Source: Amycolatopsis coloradensis
Lineage (GTDB): Bacteria; Actinomycetota; Actinomycetes; Mycobacteriales; Pseudonocardiaceae
Direction: 5' to 3'
Length of the DNA stretch: 64,000 nt
Assembly (NCBI RefSeq): GCF_001953865.1
Contig: NZ_MQUQ01000017.1
Coordinates: 186,001-250,000 of the forward strand
Of the stretch, positions 17,887 to 26,291 are shown piece after piece (the stretch's first letter is position 1; each line of letters opens with the position of its first letter). A program made the translations under genes and the position numbers. The notes beneath the pieces were generated by a model. The model was given only the letters and a program-made list of their open reading frames with translations. It was not told the DNA's origin and did not search any database.

Positions 17887-19077
17887 ATGTCCTCAGCTCC
17901 TCTTCGCGCGGCAGGGCTTTCGCGGCGCACCGTGCTGGCGGGAACCGCCGGCGCCCTCGGCTCGCTGGCCGTCCCCGGTGCCGCCGCCGCCACACCGGGA
18001 TCCGTGGACTGGTCGCGGGCGGTCGTCGACTCGACGATGAAGCGCTACACCCCGGCCACCCTCGGCGGCTGGGGCTACACCCGCGGCCTGTACCTCTACG
18101 GCCAGTATCTGGTGTACCGGCGCACCGGCGAACGGCGCTATCTCGACTACATCCTCGCCTGGTACGACCGGTTCGTCACCGAAAGCGGGATCTCCAACGG
18201 CTTCACCGACCTGGACGCGATGCGCTCCGGGCAGATGTTCCCCTTGCTGTACACCGCAACCGGGCAGGCGAAGTACCGGACCGCCGCGGACCAGCTGCGC
18301 CGCCGGTTCCCGACGTATCCCCGGACGTCCGACGGTGGGATGTTCCACGCCACGAGCAAGACCGGGCAGTTGTGGGCGGACGGCGTGTACATGGCGCAGC
18401 CGTTCCTCGCCCTCTACGGCAAGACCTTCGGCGATCCCGGCTACTGCTACGAAGAGGCCGCGAAGAACGTCGTCGTGTACTTCGACCAGCTCAAGGAACC
18501 CGCCAAGGGCCTGCTCTACCACGCCTACGACGAAGACGGCTCGGAATCGTGGGCTTCGGGCGAGGGACGACATTCGAAGTACCACTGGGCCCGCGCGATC
18601 GGCTGGCTCGGGATGGCGTCGATCGACCTCCTCGAGATCCTGCCCGAGGGCCATCCGCGGCGACGGCGTCTCGTCGACGTCGTCAAGTTCCTCGCCGCGG
18701 GGTACACGCGGTGGCAAGACCGGGCTTCGGGCCGCTGGTTCCAGATCGTCGACCGGGGCGGCGACAAGGACAACTGGCTGGAGACCTCGGCGTCGGCGAT
18801 GTACACGTTCCTGCTCTCCCGGGCCGTGCAACGCGGCTACGTCGGCACCGAGTACGGGCCGGTGGCCGCGAAGGGCTACCGCGGGGTCTTGTCCCAGGTC
18901 TCGACCGGTTCCGGCGGATTGGCGGATATCGAGAACATCTCCGAGGGCACCAATATCGGCGACACCACGTATTACTACGGGCGTAAGCGCAACACCAACG
19001 ATTTCCACGGTCTCGGCGCGTTCCTCATCATGAACGAGCAACTGGGTTTTTCCGGGCGGTGCCGGGTATTGACCTGA
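17887..19077 (+). CDS. Tat-exported GH105 unsaturated rhamnogalacturonyl hydrolase
   Basis: The 396-residue protein starts with a twin-arginine signal (LSRRTVLAGTAGALG, ending AAA). The mature part matches the (alpha/alpha)6 barrel of GH88/GH105: WADGVYMAQPFLALYG contains the catalytic Asp, and HWARAIGWLGMA and ETSASAMYTFLL are conserved. The family removes unsaturated uronic acid residues from pectin-lyase products. AGGAAAGG lies upstream of ATG 17887. Together with the GH18 and GH8 genes in this window it suggests plant- and fungal-polymer degradation. No lyase or sugar transporter lies beside it. Confidence 0.88.
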   Translation: MSSAPLRAAGLSRRTVLAGTAGALGSLAVPGAAAATPGSVDWSRAVVDSTMKRYTPATLGGWGYTRGLYLYGQYLVYRRTGERRYLDYILAWYDRFVTESGISNGFTDLDAMRSGQMFPLLYTATGQAKYRTAADQLRRRFPTYPRTSDGGMFHATSKTGQLWADGVYMAQPFLALYGKTFGDPGYCYEEAAKNVVVYFDQLKEPAKGLLYHAYDEDGSESWASGEGRHSKYHWARAIGWLGMASIDLLEILPEGHPRRRRLVDVVKFLAAGYTRWQDRASGRWFQIVDRGGDKDNWLETSASAMYTFLLSRAVQRGYVGTEYGPVAAKGYRGVLSQVSTGSGGLADIENISEGTNIGDTTYYYGRKRNTNDFHGLGAFLIMNEQLGFSGRCRVLT

Positions 19078-19127
19078 GGCGCTAACATCGCGTGCTGCGA
19101 CGCCCCAATCCCAGGAGGGACGACCGG

Positions 19128-20132
19128 ATGCGCGAGACGCCGCCCCAGGCCTCCTATACCCGGCTCGAACTCGGTGACACCAGCACGATCCCGGTCAGTG
19201 TGACGGTTTCCCCGCACATCTCACTGGTCTCCCTGCTCGTCGAAGTCGTCGGCGGCTACGACCGCGGCCTTCCCGCTCCCTGGCGCCGCCAGGTGGGCTC
19301 GGCGATCCCGGAGCAGGGGTACCGCGCGGCGAGCGCCCTCGCCCGGCGCGGCACCTCCGTGCAGCCGGACTTCATCGTGCCGATCAGTCCCGCCGGGGAC
19401 GCTTCCGCCGCCGCACAGGCGGAAATGCTGCGCGACCTGACCGAGGAAGACGTCCTGAAAGGCCTGGAAGAGGTCTTCGGCGACCGGTTGCCGGCGCAGT
19501 GGCGGCAGGCCGCCGACCATCCGAGACGCTGGGTCGCCTCGCTCGCGGACGCCTTCACCGCGACCAGGCTGGCGACCGAAAACCTCTGGACCAAGGCCAG
19601 GCCCCTGCTCGACCGCGAGATCGAACGGATCGGCGTCGCCTCCGTCCGCGGCGGGACCGACGCGGTGCTCGGCCTGCTGCGACCCCATTTCCGGTTCAGC
19701 AGCGGCGCACTGCTGCTGCCCGACGCCGAACCGGCGCGGTACGCCGTCCGCGGCCGCAAACTGATCCTCGTCCCGATGCTCGCGGGCTGCCGGTCGGTGG
19801 TGTCCAACTTCGACGAAGAGGACGCCATCTGGATCGGCTATCCCCTGCCGGGGCTGGACGGCCTGCTCGAGAACGGCAAGGCCGAACCGGGCCCCGGCGT
19901 CGAAGGGCTCGACCTGGTGATCGGCGCCCACCGCGCGAAACTGTTGCGGCATTTGGGAAAACCCGCCCGGATGGGCGAGATCGCGAATCTCCTGTCCTGT
20001 GCCGCGAGCACCGCGACCTACCACTGTGAACAGCTCGTGTCGGCGGGCCTGATCCAGCGGCACCGCGAGGGCCAGGTCGTCCTCGTGGTCCGGACTCCTC
20101 GCGGTGACGCGCTGGTGGACCTGCTGTCCTGA
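19128..20132 (+). CDS. ArsR-like winged-helix transcriptional regulator (DUF5937-type)
   Basis: The 334-residue protein has a C-terminal winged helix (about 255-330) with RHLGKPARMGEIANLLSCA and TATYHCEQLVSAGLIQRHREG, typical of ArsR-like regulators. The first 250 residues form a domain common to actinobacterial regulators of this length and of unknown ligand. AGGAGGG lies eight bases before ATG 19128. It follows the GH105 gene by 50 bases in the same direction, so co-transcription is possible. Confidence 0.8.
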   Translation: MRETPPQASYTRLELGDTSTIPVSVTVSPHISLVSLLVEVVGGYDRGLPAPWRRQVGSAIPEQGYRAASALARRGTSVQPDFIVPISPAGDASAAAQAEMLRDLTEEDVLKGLEEVFGDRLPAQWRQAADHPRRWVASLADAFTATRLATENLWTKARPLLDREIERIGVASVRGGTDAVLGLLRPHFRFSSGALLLPDAEPARYAVRGRKLILVPMLAGCRSVVSNFDEEDAIWIGYPLPGLDGLLENGKAEPGPGVEGLDLVIGAHRAKLLRHLGKPARMGEIANLLSCAASTATYHCEQLVSAGLIQRHREGQVVLVVRTPRGDALVDLLS

Positions 20133-20352
20133 CTCGTCATCGCAGTTTTGGCTCACCAAAGTAGCGAAGAGCTGCTGATCGGTGCTGTCTTTGGTAGTCC
20201 TTGACATCGCTGGTGCCGGTTAGGGGCCGCGGGGAAGGATTCCCTGTTGATCAAGCTGTGCAACCGGTGTGACCCCGCGGCTGCGAAGGAGGCCTTCCCA
20301 GCTGAGGCGCACGGGGCGAAAGCGACCTTTTCTGCGCAGCCTTGCCCACCTG
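20133..20352. other. gene-free stretch at the left of a hairpin-rich convergent region
   Basis: The whole interval 20133-20814 between two convergent genes has no credible gene. In this left part I see no promoter, coding or repeat signal, apart from short matches to the GAAGGAGGCC core near 20285-20300. Hairpins and a gene remnant farther right are listed separately. Confidence 0.6.
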
Positions 20353-20411
20353 AAGTACATGATGGCCTCCTTCCTTGCGCTAGGCGCAAGGAAGGAGGCC
20401 ATCATGTACTT
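20353..20411. repeat. dispersed hairpin, AAGTACATG family, copy 2 (28-bp stem)
   Basis: Arms 20353-20380 and 20384-20411 are perfect 28-base reverse complements around TAG. The core reads GATGGCCTCCTTCC where the other copies read GAAGGCCCCC, and both arms changed together. That compensatory change supports selection for the paired structure or gene conversion between arms. Confidence 0.8.
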
Positions 20412-20592
20412 GACTGACCGCAGCCTTCGAAACAAACGGCCCTACCAGGGCGAACCTGCCGGAAACACATCCATACCGCCGACGTGTGGGTCGCGTCGGG
20501 AGGGCTTAGCTGCCGTCCGCAGTTCGGGGCTGATGCGGGTAACGGCTGGGTTCTGACTGCGTCTGGATCTTCTCGCGACTGGCGGGTGACTG

Positions 20593-20647
20593 TGTCGCGA
20601 AAGCCACTTTCGAGACGTCTGATGTCCCGAAAGTGGCTTTCGCGACA
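20593..20647. repeat. dispersed hairpin, TGTCGCGAAAGCCACTTTCG family, copy 1
   Basis: Arms 20593-20612 and 20628-20647 are perfect 20-base reverse complements. Other copies are at 27689-27743 and 60616-60672. The loop GTCTGATGTCC is almost the same in all three. This copy borders a degraded gene fragment rather than an intact gene. Confidence 0.8.
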
Positions 20648-20757
20648 TGCTCGACCACAGCGCGGTCACACGCGACCTGGTTGAAGTCGATGAAGACCCG
20701 GCCGCCGCGTTCTTCCTTCCACCACGCGATGGTCGCCTTGAGTTCCTGGCATTGGCG
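20648..20757 (-). pseudogene. remnant of a LigD-type DNA polymerase (PolDom/primase) gene
   Basis: One reverse-strand frame reads ELKATIAWWKEERGGRVF, then IDFNQVACDRAVVEHV, over about 36 codons. This matches the stretch of LigD-type polymerase domains that normally runs WWKEERGxRxFxDFNQNxRDRT. There is no start, no stop and no flanking family sequence. The fragment is bounded on one side by a complete hairpin and on the other by half a hairpin of another family, so it looks like a deletion or rearrangement scar. Recognition is from the motif alone. Confidence 0.45.
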
Positions 20758-20761
20758 CCTA

Positions 20762-20788
20762 GCGCAAGGAAGGGGACCTTCATGTACT
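20762..20788. repeat. one-armed remnant of the AAGTACATG hairpin family
   Basis: GCGCAAGGAAGGGGACC followed by TTCATGTACT matches the right arm of the copies at 20384-20411 and 38661-38681. The left arm is missing and is replaced by the LigD-like fragment. This supports a break inside a repeat. Confidence 0.65.
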
Positions 20789-20814
20789 GGAGCTGGCGAC
20801 CCAGCCGCAGCTCC

Positions 20815-22386
20815 CTAGGCCCGTTGCAACCCCGGCTTCCCCGCTTCCACCACGTAGCTGCGGTCCGCGGCGAGGGTCACCTTCGAGAAGTCGTACTCGG
20901 TGGTGTCCGAAACCGTCATGAAATCCGCCCGCATCCGCGCTTGCGAAGCCGTCACCCGGACGTAACCGCGTTTTCCCCGGCAGTACTTGACGTGCGGGTT
21001 GTTCGCGAGCCAGGCCGACGACGGATCTGTCGCGGTGTCGCTGTTGCTCGTGACCGACGTCGTCACCAGTTCCGAGCCGAACACCGGGTCACCGTGGTTG
21101 AAGTAGTCGCGGCGCAGGTCGGCCGCCCAGTGCCGGTGGACGTCGCCGGTCAGCACGATCGGGTTCGGCACCTTGCGGTCCACGATGCCCTTCGCGATCC
21201 GGTCTCGGGAGGCCTCGTAACCCTGCCAGGAATCCGGGCTCTCACAGGTCGCCTTGTTGCCGTCGCCGTCACGGGTGGCGAAGAAGACCTGCTGGCCGAG
21301 GAAGTCCCACTTCGCCGGGTGCGTTTCCAGCGCCTTCAACAGCCATGCCTCCTGCGCCGTGCCCAGGATGCTGCGCGACGTCGCCCGCATGTCGGTGCAC
21401 GCCGGGCCCGCAGAACCGGACGGGTCGGGGACCTGCGCGTTGCGGTACTGGCGGGTGTCGAGCATGTGGAACCGGGCGAGGTTCCCCCAGCCGAACTGCC
21501 GGTACAGGCGGATCGTCGCGCCGCTCGGCTTGGCGGTCGCCCGGATCGGCATGTTCTCGTAGAACGCCTGGAACCCGGCGGTCTTGCGCTCCGCCGTCGC
21601 GGGGATGGCGGTGCCGTTCCAGTTGTTCATCACCTCGTGGTCGTCGAAGACCACGATCCACGGCGCCATCGCGTGCGCGTTCTGCAGGTCGGCGTCGGTC
21701 TTGTGCTGGGCGTGCCGGGCGCGATACTGCGCCAGCGTCGTCACGTCGTCGGTGAAGGCGAGTTTGCGCGGATTCCGTTCGGCGGCGGCGCGGCCGGACT
21801 TCTTCTCGTACATGTAGTCGCCGAGGAACAGCACCAGATCCGGGTCGTCGGCGAGCATCCCCTTGTACGAGTGGTACCAGCCCTCCTCCCAGTGCTGGCA
21901 GGAGGAGAAGCAGTACTTCAACTGGTCGACGGCGGCACCGGCGGCCGGGGCGGTCCTGGTCCGGCCGACCGGGGAGATGAAGCCGCTGGTCTTGAAGCGG
22001 TAGAAGTACTCGCGTCCCGGCTCGAGCCCGGCCGGTTCGATGTGCACGCTGTGCCCGGAGGCGCGGGCCGCGGTGGCGGTGCCCTTCTGCACGATCGAGG
22101 AGAACGCCTGGTCGTTCGCGATTTCCCAGTCCACTGTGTACGCGGCGTCCGGCATACCGCCGAAACCGTCGGGGTTCAGCGGGGCGGGAGCGAGCCGAGT
22201 CCACAGCACGACGCTGTCCGGCAGCGGATCACCCGAGGCGACACCGAGCTGGAACGGGTCGCGGATGGCGGGCGCCGCCGCCATCGTCCTCGCGTTCGCC
22301 CACGAGGGCACCGTCGATGACAACGCCGCCGTCGAAACCGCCGCGGCTCCACCGAGGAGTACCGCCCGCCGGTTCACCTGACCCAT
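20815..22386 (-). CDS. phoD: Tat-exported alkaline phosphatase, PhoD family
   Basis: The 523-residue protein has a twin-arginine signal (VNRRAVLLGGAAAVS, cleavage near WANA), an N-terminal beta domain (FQLGVASGDPLPDSVVLWTRL) and a metallophosphatase core with FLGDYMYEKKSG, FDDHEVMNNWNG, LTGDVHRHWAADL and late metal ligands. PhoD enzymes are secreted, Fe/Ca-dependent phosphodiesterase/phosphomonoesterases that release phosphate from nucleic acids or teichoic acids. GAAAGG lies upstream of ATG 22386. It is 42 bases downstream of the SH3 protein gene in the same direction, so both may be in one transcript. I saw no PHO box. Confidence 0.93.
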   Translation of the reverse strand: MGQVNRRAVLLGGAAAVSTAALSSTVPSWANARTMAAAPAIRDPFQLGVASGDPLPDSVVLWTRLAPAPLNPDGFGGMPDAAYTVDWEIANDQAFSSIVQKGTATAARASGHSVHIEPAGLEPGREYFYRFKTSGFISPVGRTRTAPAAGAAVDQLKYCFSSCQHWEEGWYHSYKGMLADDPDLVLFLGDYMYEKKSGRAAAERNPRKLAFTDDVTTLAQYRARHAQHKTDADLQNAHAMAPWIVVFDDHEVMNNWNGTAIPATAERKTAGFQAFYENMPIRATAKPSGATIRLYRQFGWGNLARFHMLDTRQYRNAQVPDPSGSAGPACTDMRATSRSILGTAQEAWLLKALETHPAKWDFLGQQVFFATRDGDGNKATCESPDSWQGYEASRDRIAKGIVDRKVPNPIVLTGDVHRHWAADLRRDYFNHGDPVFGSELVTTSVTSNSDTATDPSSAWLANNPHVKYCRGKRGYVRVTASQARMRADFMTVSDTTEYDFSKVTLAADRSYVVEAGKPGLQRA

Positions 22387-22428
22387 GAGAATTCAACCTT
22401 TCGAAGTGGGGAAAGAACGGGGAGCGAT

Positions 22429-23085
22429 TCACGCGGCGTAATCGGTGATACCGCCACTACAGGCCTCGAGGACCGGATTCGCGGAAGCGTTGGCGACGCA
22501 GACCTTGTAATAGACCCAAGACCCCTTCGCGACCGGAACGGCCTTGTCGACGTGCGTGCCGTTACCGCCGGAAGCCCAGACGTAGAACGGGCCGGCGCCA
22601 CCCTTCAGCCAGTAGGCGACCACGGCGGACTTGCCGTCGGCGTCCTTGTCGTAGACGAGGAAATGAGCATCCGAGGAACGGAACTGACCCTCACCCGCGC
22701 AGACTCCGGTGGAACATTCGGCGCTGCCGGAACCGACCCCGCAGTCGGGCGCGATCCGCTGGTCGGAGCCGGTGTAGACGTAGCCGTCCGAGATGTAGCC
22801 GCCGAGCGCGGGAACGTAGTCCCACAACGTCGTCTTGCCCAGGGGCCCGGTGACCTCGGTCCCCTGCGTCTGACAGTCGATGGTCACCGTGGCGCCGTTG
22901 GCGACCGTGCGCACCGCGCTTGAAGCGGTGCTCGGGGCGCGCCGCACGTTCAGCGGATCACCCGCCGTCTTGACCGTCCCGGTGGCCGCGGCCAGCGCGG
23001 GAGTCGCGCCGGCGAGCCCCAAGGCGCCCGCCGCCGCCAGCACGAGGAAGAAACCGGCGAGTCGCCGGACACTTGAACGCTTCAT
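22429..23085 (-). CDS. secreted bacterial SH3-domain protein, member 1 of a flanking pair
   Basis: The 218-residue protein has a Sec signal (to about residue 39, ALAA) and an SH3b domain (TAGDPLNVRRAPSTASSAV to YISDGYVYTGSD, about 45-112), followed by a Cys-containing domain of unknown type. Its SH3b domain is clearly related to that at the C-terminus of the secreted protein at 26292-27518. Both genes carry the same direct-repeat box upstream and flank the SARP regulator. It probably acts at the cell wall or outside the cell. ATG 23085 lacks a strong ribosome site. Confidence 0.8.
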   Translation of the reverse strand: MKRSSVRRLAGFFLVLAAAGALGLAGATPALAAATGTVKTAGDPLNVRRAPSTASSAVRTVANGATVTIDCQTQGTEVTGPLGKTTLWDYVPALGGYISDGYVYTGSDQRIAPDCGVGSGSAECSTGVCAGEGQFRSSDAHFLVYDKDADGKSAVVAYWLKGGAGPFYVWASGGNGTHVDKAVPVAKGSWVYYKVCVANASANPVLEACSGGITDYAA

Positions 23086-23107
23086 GGCTTCAGCGTCAAC
23101 CGGAGTC

Positions 23108-23125
23108 GTACACATCCCGTACAAA
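23108..23125 (-). promoter_or_regulatory. SARP-like direct-repeat box upstream of SH3 gene 1
   Basis: Reading towards the SH3 gene, TTTGTAC (23125-23119), spacer GGGA, then TGTGTAC (23114-23108) form two heptamers with an 11-base pitch. That is the layout known for SARP/AfsR binding sites. The longer string GCGTTTGTA-N6-GTGTAC recurs exactly at 26216-26236 ahead of the other SH3 gene. Confidence 0.55.
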
Positions 23126-23228
23126 CGCCGACCGCTGTCCGCACATGCATGCGAATGGATCTAGCCAACCATGGCGGGACGGCAATATTATCGGCGGATA
23201 TGGGGCTCCTGCCGTATTGGCGGTTTAG

Positions 23229-26168
23229 GTGACAATTCTCGGGTTTCGCGTTCTCGGTCCGCTGGAAGTGGCGGTGGATGGACAGGTGGTGCCGCTCGGC
23301 GGCCCCAAACCGCGTCTGCTGCTCGCCGCACTGCTGCTCCAGCCCAACGTCGTCGTCTCCACCGAACTGCTGATCGAGGTCCTGTGGCCCTCGTCGGCTC
23401 CGCGTTCGGCGGCGGCGAACATCCGCACCTACGTCCATTCACTCCGCAAACGTCTCGCCGACCGCGATCCCGGACTGGGAGAACGCATCGGCAGCCGGGC
23501 GTCCGGCTACATCCTCAAAGCCACTCCTGAGGAGATCGACCACATCCGATTCGGGGAATTGGCCGCCCGCGCACAGGACGCGCTCGGCCACGGGCAGGCC
23601 GAATCCGCCCTCGACCTGCTGGACCAAGCCGAAGCGTTGTGGCGTGGCGAAGTCCTCGAAGGGCTCCCCCACGACCACGGCTGGGGCGCGACCGTGGCCC
23701 GGCTGACGGAGTTGCGGCTCGCGGTCCAGGAACAGCGGCTGCGGGCGAGGATCGAACTCGGCCGCACCTCCGAAGCCGTCGCCGAACTGCGCGGCCTGGT
23801 CACCGAGCATCCGCTGCGTGAAGAACTCTGGCAGCGGTTGATCGTCGCGCTGCGGGCCGACGGCCGCACGACCGACGCGATCGAGGCGTACGAAACGGCC
23901 GAGAAGGTGCTGGCCGAGGAACTCGGCACCGAACCGGGGCCTCGGCTGCGGGAGTTACGGGCTTCGCTGGTCATGCCTCCGGACACGGTGGCCATCGCCC
24001 TCACCCGGCCGATGACACCGGTCTGCCAGCTGCCACTGGACCTGCCGGACTTCACCGGCCGCGAAGAGGTGGTCGGCGAGCTCGTCTGCCTGCTCCGCGA
24101 CCGCCGTGACCAGGGAAAACCCACCATCGCGGTGCTTTCGGGGGCGCCGGGGGTCGGCAAGTCCACGGTCGCGATCCGGGTGGCGCACGCGGTACGGGAA
24201 GACTTCCCCGACGGCCAGTTGCACGTCGACCTCGCCGGGACGTCGACCTCGCCGAGGCCGCCGATGACCGTGCTCGCCGAGTTGCTCCGCGCGCTGGGCG
24301 TGCCGGACGCGGGTCTGCCGCGTGACCTCGCCGAACGCGCGGCGCTGCTGCGGTCCCGGCTGGCGAGCACCCGGATGTGCGTCGTCCTCGACGACGCCGG
24401 CAGCGCGGCGCAGGTCCGGCCGCTGCTGCCCGGCGCGGGCGCCTGCGCGGTGCTGATCACCAGCCGGACGCGGATGCCGGATCTGGCCGGGGCCACCCCG
24501 GTCGACGTCGACCTTCTGCCCGAAGCGGAAGCCGCGCAACTGCTCGAAGGGATCGTCGGCACCGATCGGGTCGCCGCGGAGCCGGAGTGCGCGACCGCGA
24601 TCCTGCGCCACTGCGGCCACTTACCGCTGGCGATCCGGGTCGCCGGGGCGAAGCTGACCCACCGGCCGGGCTGGACGCTGCGCGTGCTGGCGGACCGGCT
24701 GCGGGACGAAAGACGGAGACTGGACGAACTCCGCGTCGGCGATCTGGCCGTCCGGGCCAGCGTCACACTCAGCTACGACCTGCTGCCGATGTCGGCGGCG
24801 TCCGCGTTCCGCGGCCTCGGCGGGCTCGGCTCGGTCCAGTTCCCCTCCTGGGTGGTCGCGGCCCTGCTCGGCCGCACCCACGCGGACGACGTCCTCGACG
24901 TGCTGGTGGACGCCCACCTGGTCGATCTCATCGGCTCGGACGGCACCGGCGAACCCCGCTATCGCCTGCACGACCTGCTGCGGTGTTACGCCGCCGAACT
25001 GCGTGCGCAGGACGTCCCGGCGAAGGCCCGCGACGCCACGAAACGGGTACTGGAAGGATATCTCGCGCTCGCGGTCGAAGCCGCGGACCGGATGCCGATC
25101 CATTTCTTCGGGCTGTACCGGGACGACACGGTCGCCCAGCCCGCGCTTCCACCGGGAACCGAGCGGCTGGTCGAGGATCCGGCCGCGTGGTTCTCCGCCG
25201 AGCGGCACACTTGCGTCGCCGCCGTCTCGCTGGCCGCCGACCTCGGTTTCGACGCGCTCGCCTGGCGCCTCGCCGCCGCGCTGGCGCCGTATTTCGACCA
25301 GCGCGGGCACCAGGACGACTGGCTGCACACGCACGCCGTGGCACTCGCCGCCGCCCGCCGGTCCGGCGAGCTGCGCGGCGAGGCGATCATCCAGCGCAAC
25401 CTCGGCCAGGTCCAGCTGTACCAGGACAGCTACGCCGAAGCGCTGGTCGCTTTCGAGCAGTCGCAACTGCTGTTCGACAAGATCGGCGACGCGCGGGGCG
25501 CGGCCATCGCGCTGGCCGGGCTCGGCACCGTACTGCGGATCAAGGGCGAGGACACCGTCGCTCTGGAGCACTGTCACGCCGCACTCGACCAGTTCTCGGC
25601 GGCCGGTGACCCGCACGGCGAGGCCGTCGCGCGGATCGCGATCGGCGCGGCGTGGCTGGCGCGGCGCCGGTTCGCCGAGGCGGAACGCTGGTTCACCGAA
25701 GCGCTCGAACAGTCCGCGGGCATCGGCGACCGGCATCGGGAGGCGCACGCGCTGAAGCGGCTCGCGATGCTGCGGCAGCATCAGGGCGATCTCGCCGGGG
25801 CACGTGAGCAGGTCGACCGGGCCATCGCGATCTTCAACGAACTCGGCGACGACCATTGCGTCGGGTACGCGAACCAGAATCTCGGCGAACTTTATCTGCA
25901 CAGCGGCGATCTGGCGCACGCGCAACTGCTGCTGGTCAATTCGCTGAGCGTGCACCGGCGCAACGGGGACCGCCGGTCCGAGGCAGAGGTGTCGCAGTTG
26001 CTCGGGGAACTGCACGAGGCACTGAGCCAGCCGGAGCGGTCGCGGACGTACTCGGAACGCGCGCTGGCGTTGTGGCGGGAACTCTCCGCGCGGCCACAGG
26101 AATCCGCGCTCGCCTCGCGTCTTCAGGAATCCGCCGAGGCCTCCTACGGGAAGCCCGCTTCCGCCTGA
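23229..26168 (+). CDS. SARP-family transcriptional activator with NB-ARC and TPR domains (AfsR-like)
   Basis: The 979-residue regulator has an OmpR-like winged helix (about 10-95), bacterial transcriptional activation domain (about 100-250), an NB-ARC ATPase (P-loop GAPGVGKST, residues 305-313; VLDDAG as Walker B) and C-terminal tetratricopeptide repeats (about 700-960). Such proteins activate nearby gene sets, often antibiotic or secretion genes, after ATP-dependent signal input. Start GTG 23229 opens MTILGFRVLGPLEV as in relatives. The two neighbours on either side encode related SH3 proteins with matching direct-repeat boxes, so these are the likely targets. A perfect terminator hairpin follows. 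Confidence 0.93.
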   Translation: MTILGFRVLGPLEVAVDGQVVPLGGPKPRLLLAALLLQPNVVVSTELLIEVLWPSSAPRSAAANIRTYVHSLRKRLADRDPGLGERIGSRASGYILKATPEEIDHIRFGELAARAQDALGHGQAESALDLLDQAEALWRGEVLEGLPHDHGWGATVARLTELRLAVQEQRLRARIELGRTSEAVAELRGLVTEHPLREELWQRLIVALRADGRTTDAIEAYETAEKVLAEELGTEPGPRLRELRASLVMPPDTVAIALTRPMTPVCQLPLDLPDFTGREEVVGELVCLLRDRRDQGKPTIAVLSGAPGVGKSTVAIRVAHAVREDFPDGQLHVDLAGTSTSPRPPMTVLAELLRALGVPDAGLPRDLAERAALLRSRLASTRMCVVLDDAGSAAQVRPLLPGAGACAVLITSRTRMPDLAGATPVDVDLLPEAEAAQLLEGIVGTDRVAAEPECATAILRHCGHLPLAIRVAGAKLTHRPGWTLRVLADRLRDERRRLDELRVGDLAVRASVTLSYDLLPMSAASAFRGLGGLGSVQFPSWVVAALLGRTHADDVLDVLVDAHLVDLIGSDGTGEPRYRLHDLLRCYAAELRAQDVPAKARDATKRVLEGYLALAVEAADRMPIHFFGLYRDDTVAQPALPPGTERLVEDPAAWFSAERHTCVAAVSLAADLGFDALAWRLAAALAPYFDQRGHQDDWLHTHAVALAAARRSGELRGEAIIQRNLGQVQLYQDSYAEALVAFEQSQLLFDKIGDARGAAIALAGLGTVLRIKGEDTVALEHCHAALDQFSAAGDPHGEAVARIAIGAAWLARRRFAEAERWFTEALEQSAGIGDRHREAHALKRLAMLRQHQGDLAGAREQVDRAIAIFNELGDDHCVGYANQNLGELYLHSGDLAHAQLLLVNSLSVHRRNGDRRSEAEVSQLLGELHEALSQPERSRTYSERALALWRELSARPQESALASRLQESAEASYGKPASA

Positions 26169-26178
26169 CCCTCTTGAC

Positions 26179-26216
26179 CGATCCGGCCCCTGGTGGCGAT
26201 ACCAGGGGCCGGATCG
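26179..26216 (+). terminator. terminator hairpin after the SARP gene
   Basis: Arms 26179-26194 and 26201-26216 are perfect 16-base reverse complements (CGATCCGGCCCCTGGT) with a six-base loop, starting 11 bases after the SARP stop codon. It directly abuts the SARP-like box of the next gene, so it separates the two transcripts. Confidence 0.8.
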
Positions 26217-26218
26217 CG

Positions 26219-26236
26219 TTTGTATCGATCGTGTAC
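26219..26236 (+). promoter_or_regulatory. SARP-like direct-repeat box upstream of SH3 gene 2
   Basis: TTTGTAT, spacer CGAT, then CGTGTAC have the 11-base pitch of SARP sites. With the preceding GCG they reproduce the GCGTTTGTA-N6-GTGTAC string found ahead of SH3 gene 1. The box ends 55 bases before ATG 26292. Confidence 0.55.
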
Positions 26237-26291
26237 AGGTCCCGGAGAAGCTCCCTTCGAAGCAACCGAGAGTGCTCGAAGGGAGACCGGA

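Noticed and set aside
20353..20790. Closely spaced repeats considered as a CRISPR or insertion-sequence remnant
   Set aside because: Repeats are inverted arms of different families, with no regular spacers, no transposase reading and no target-site duplication.
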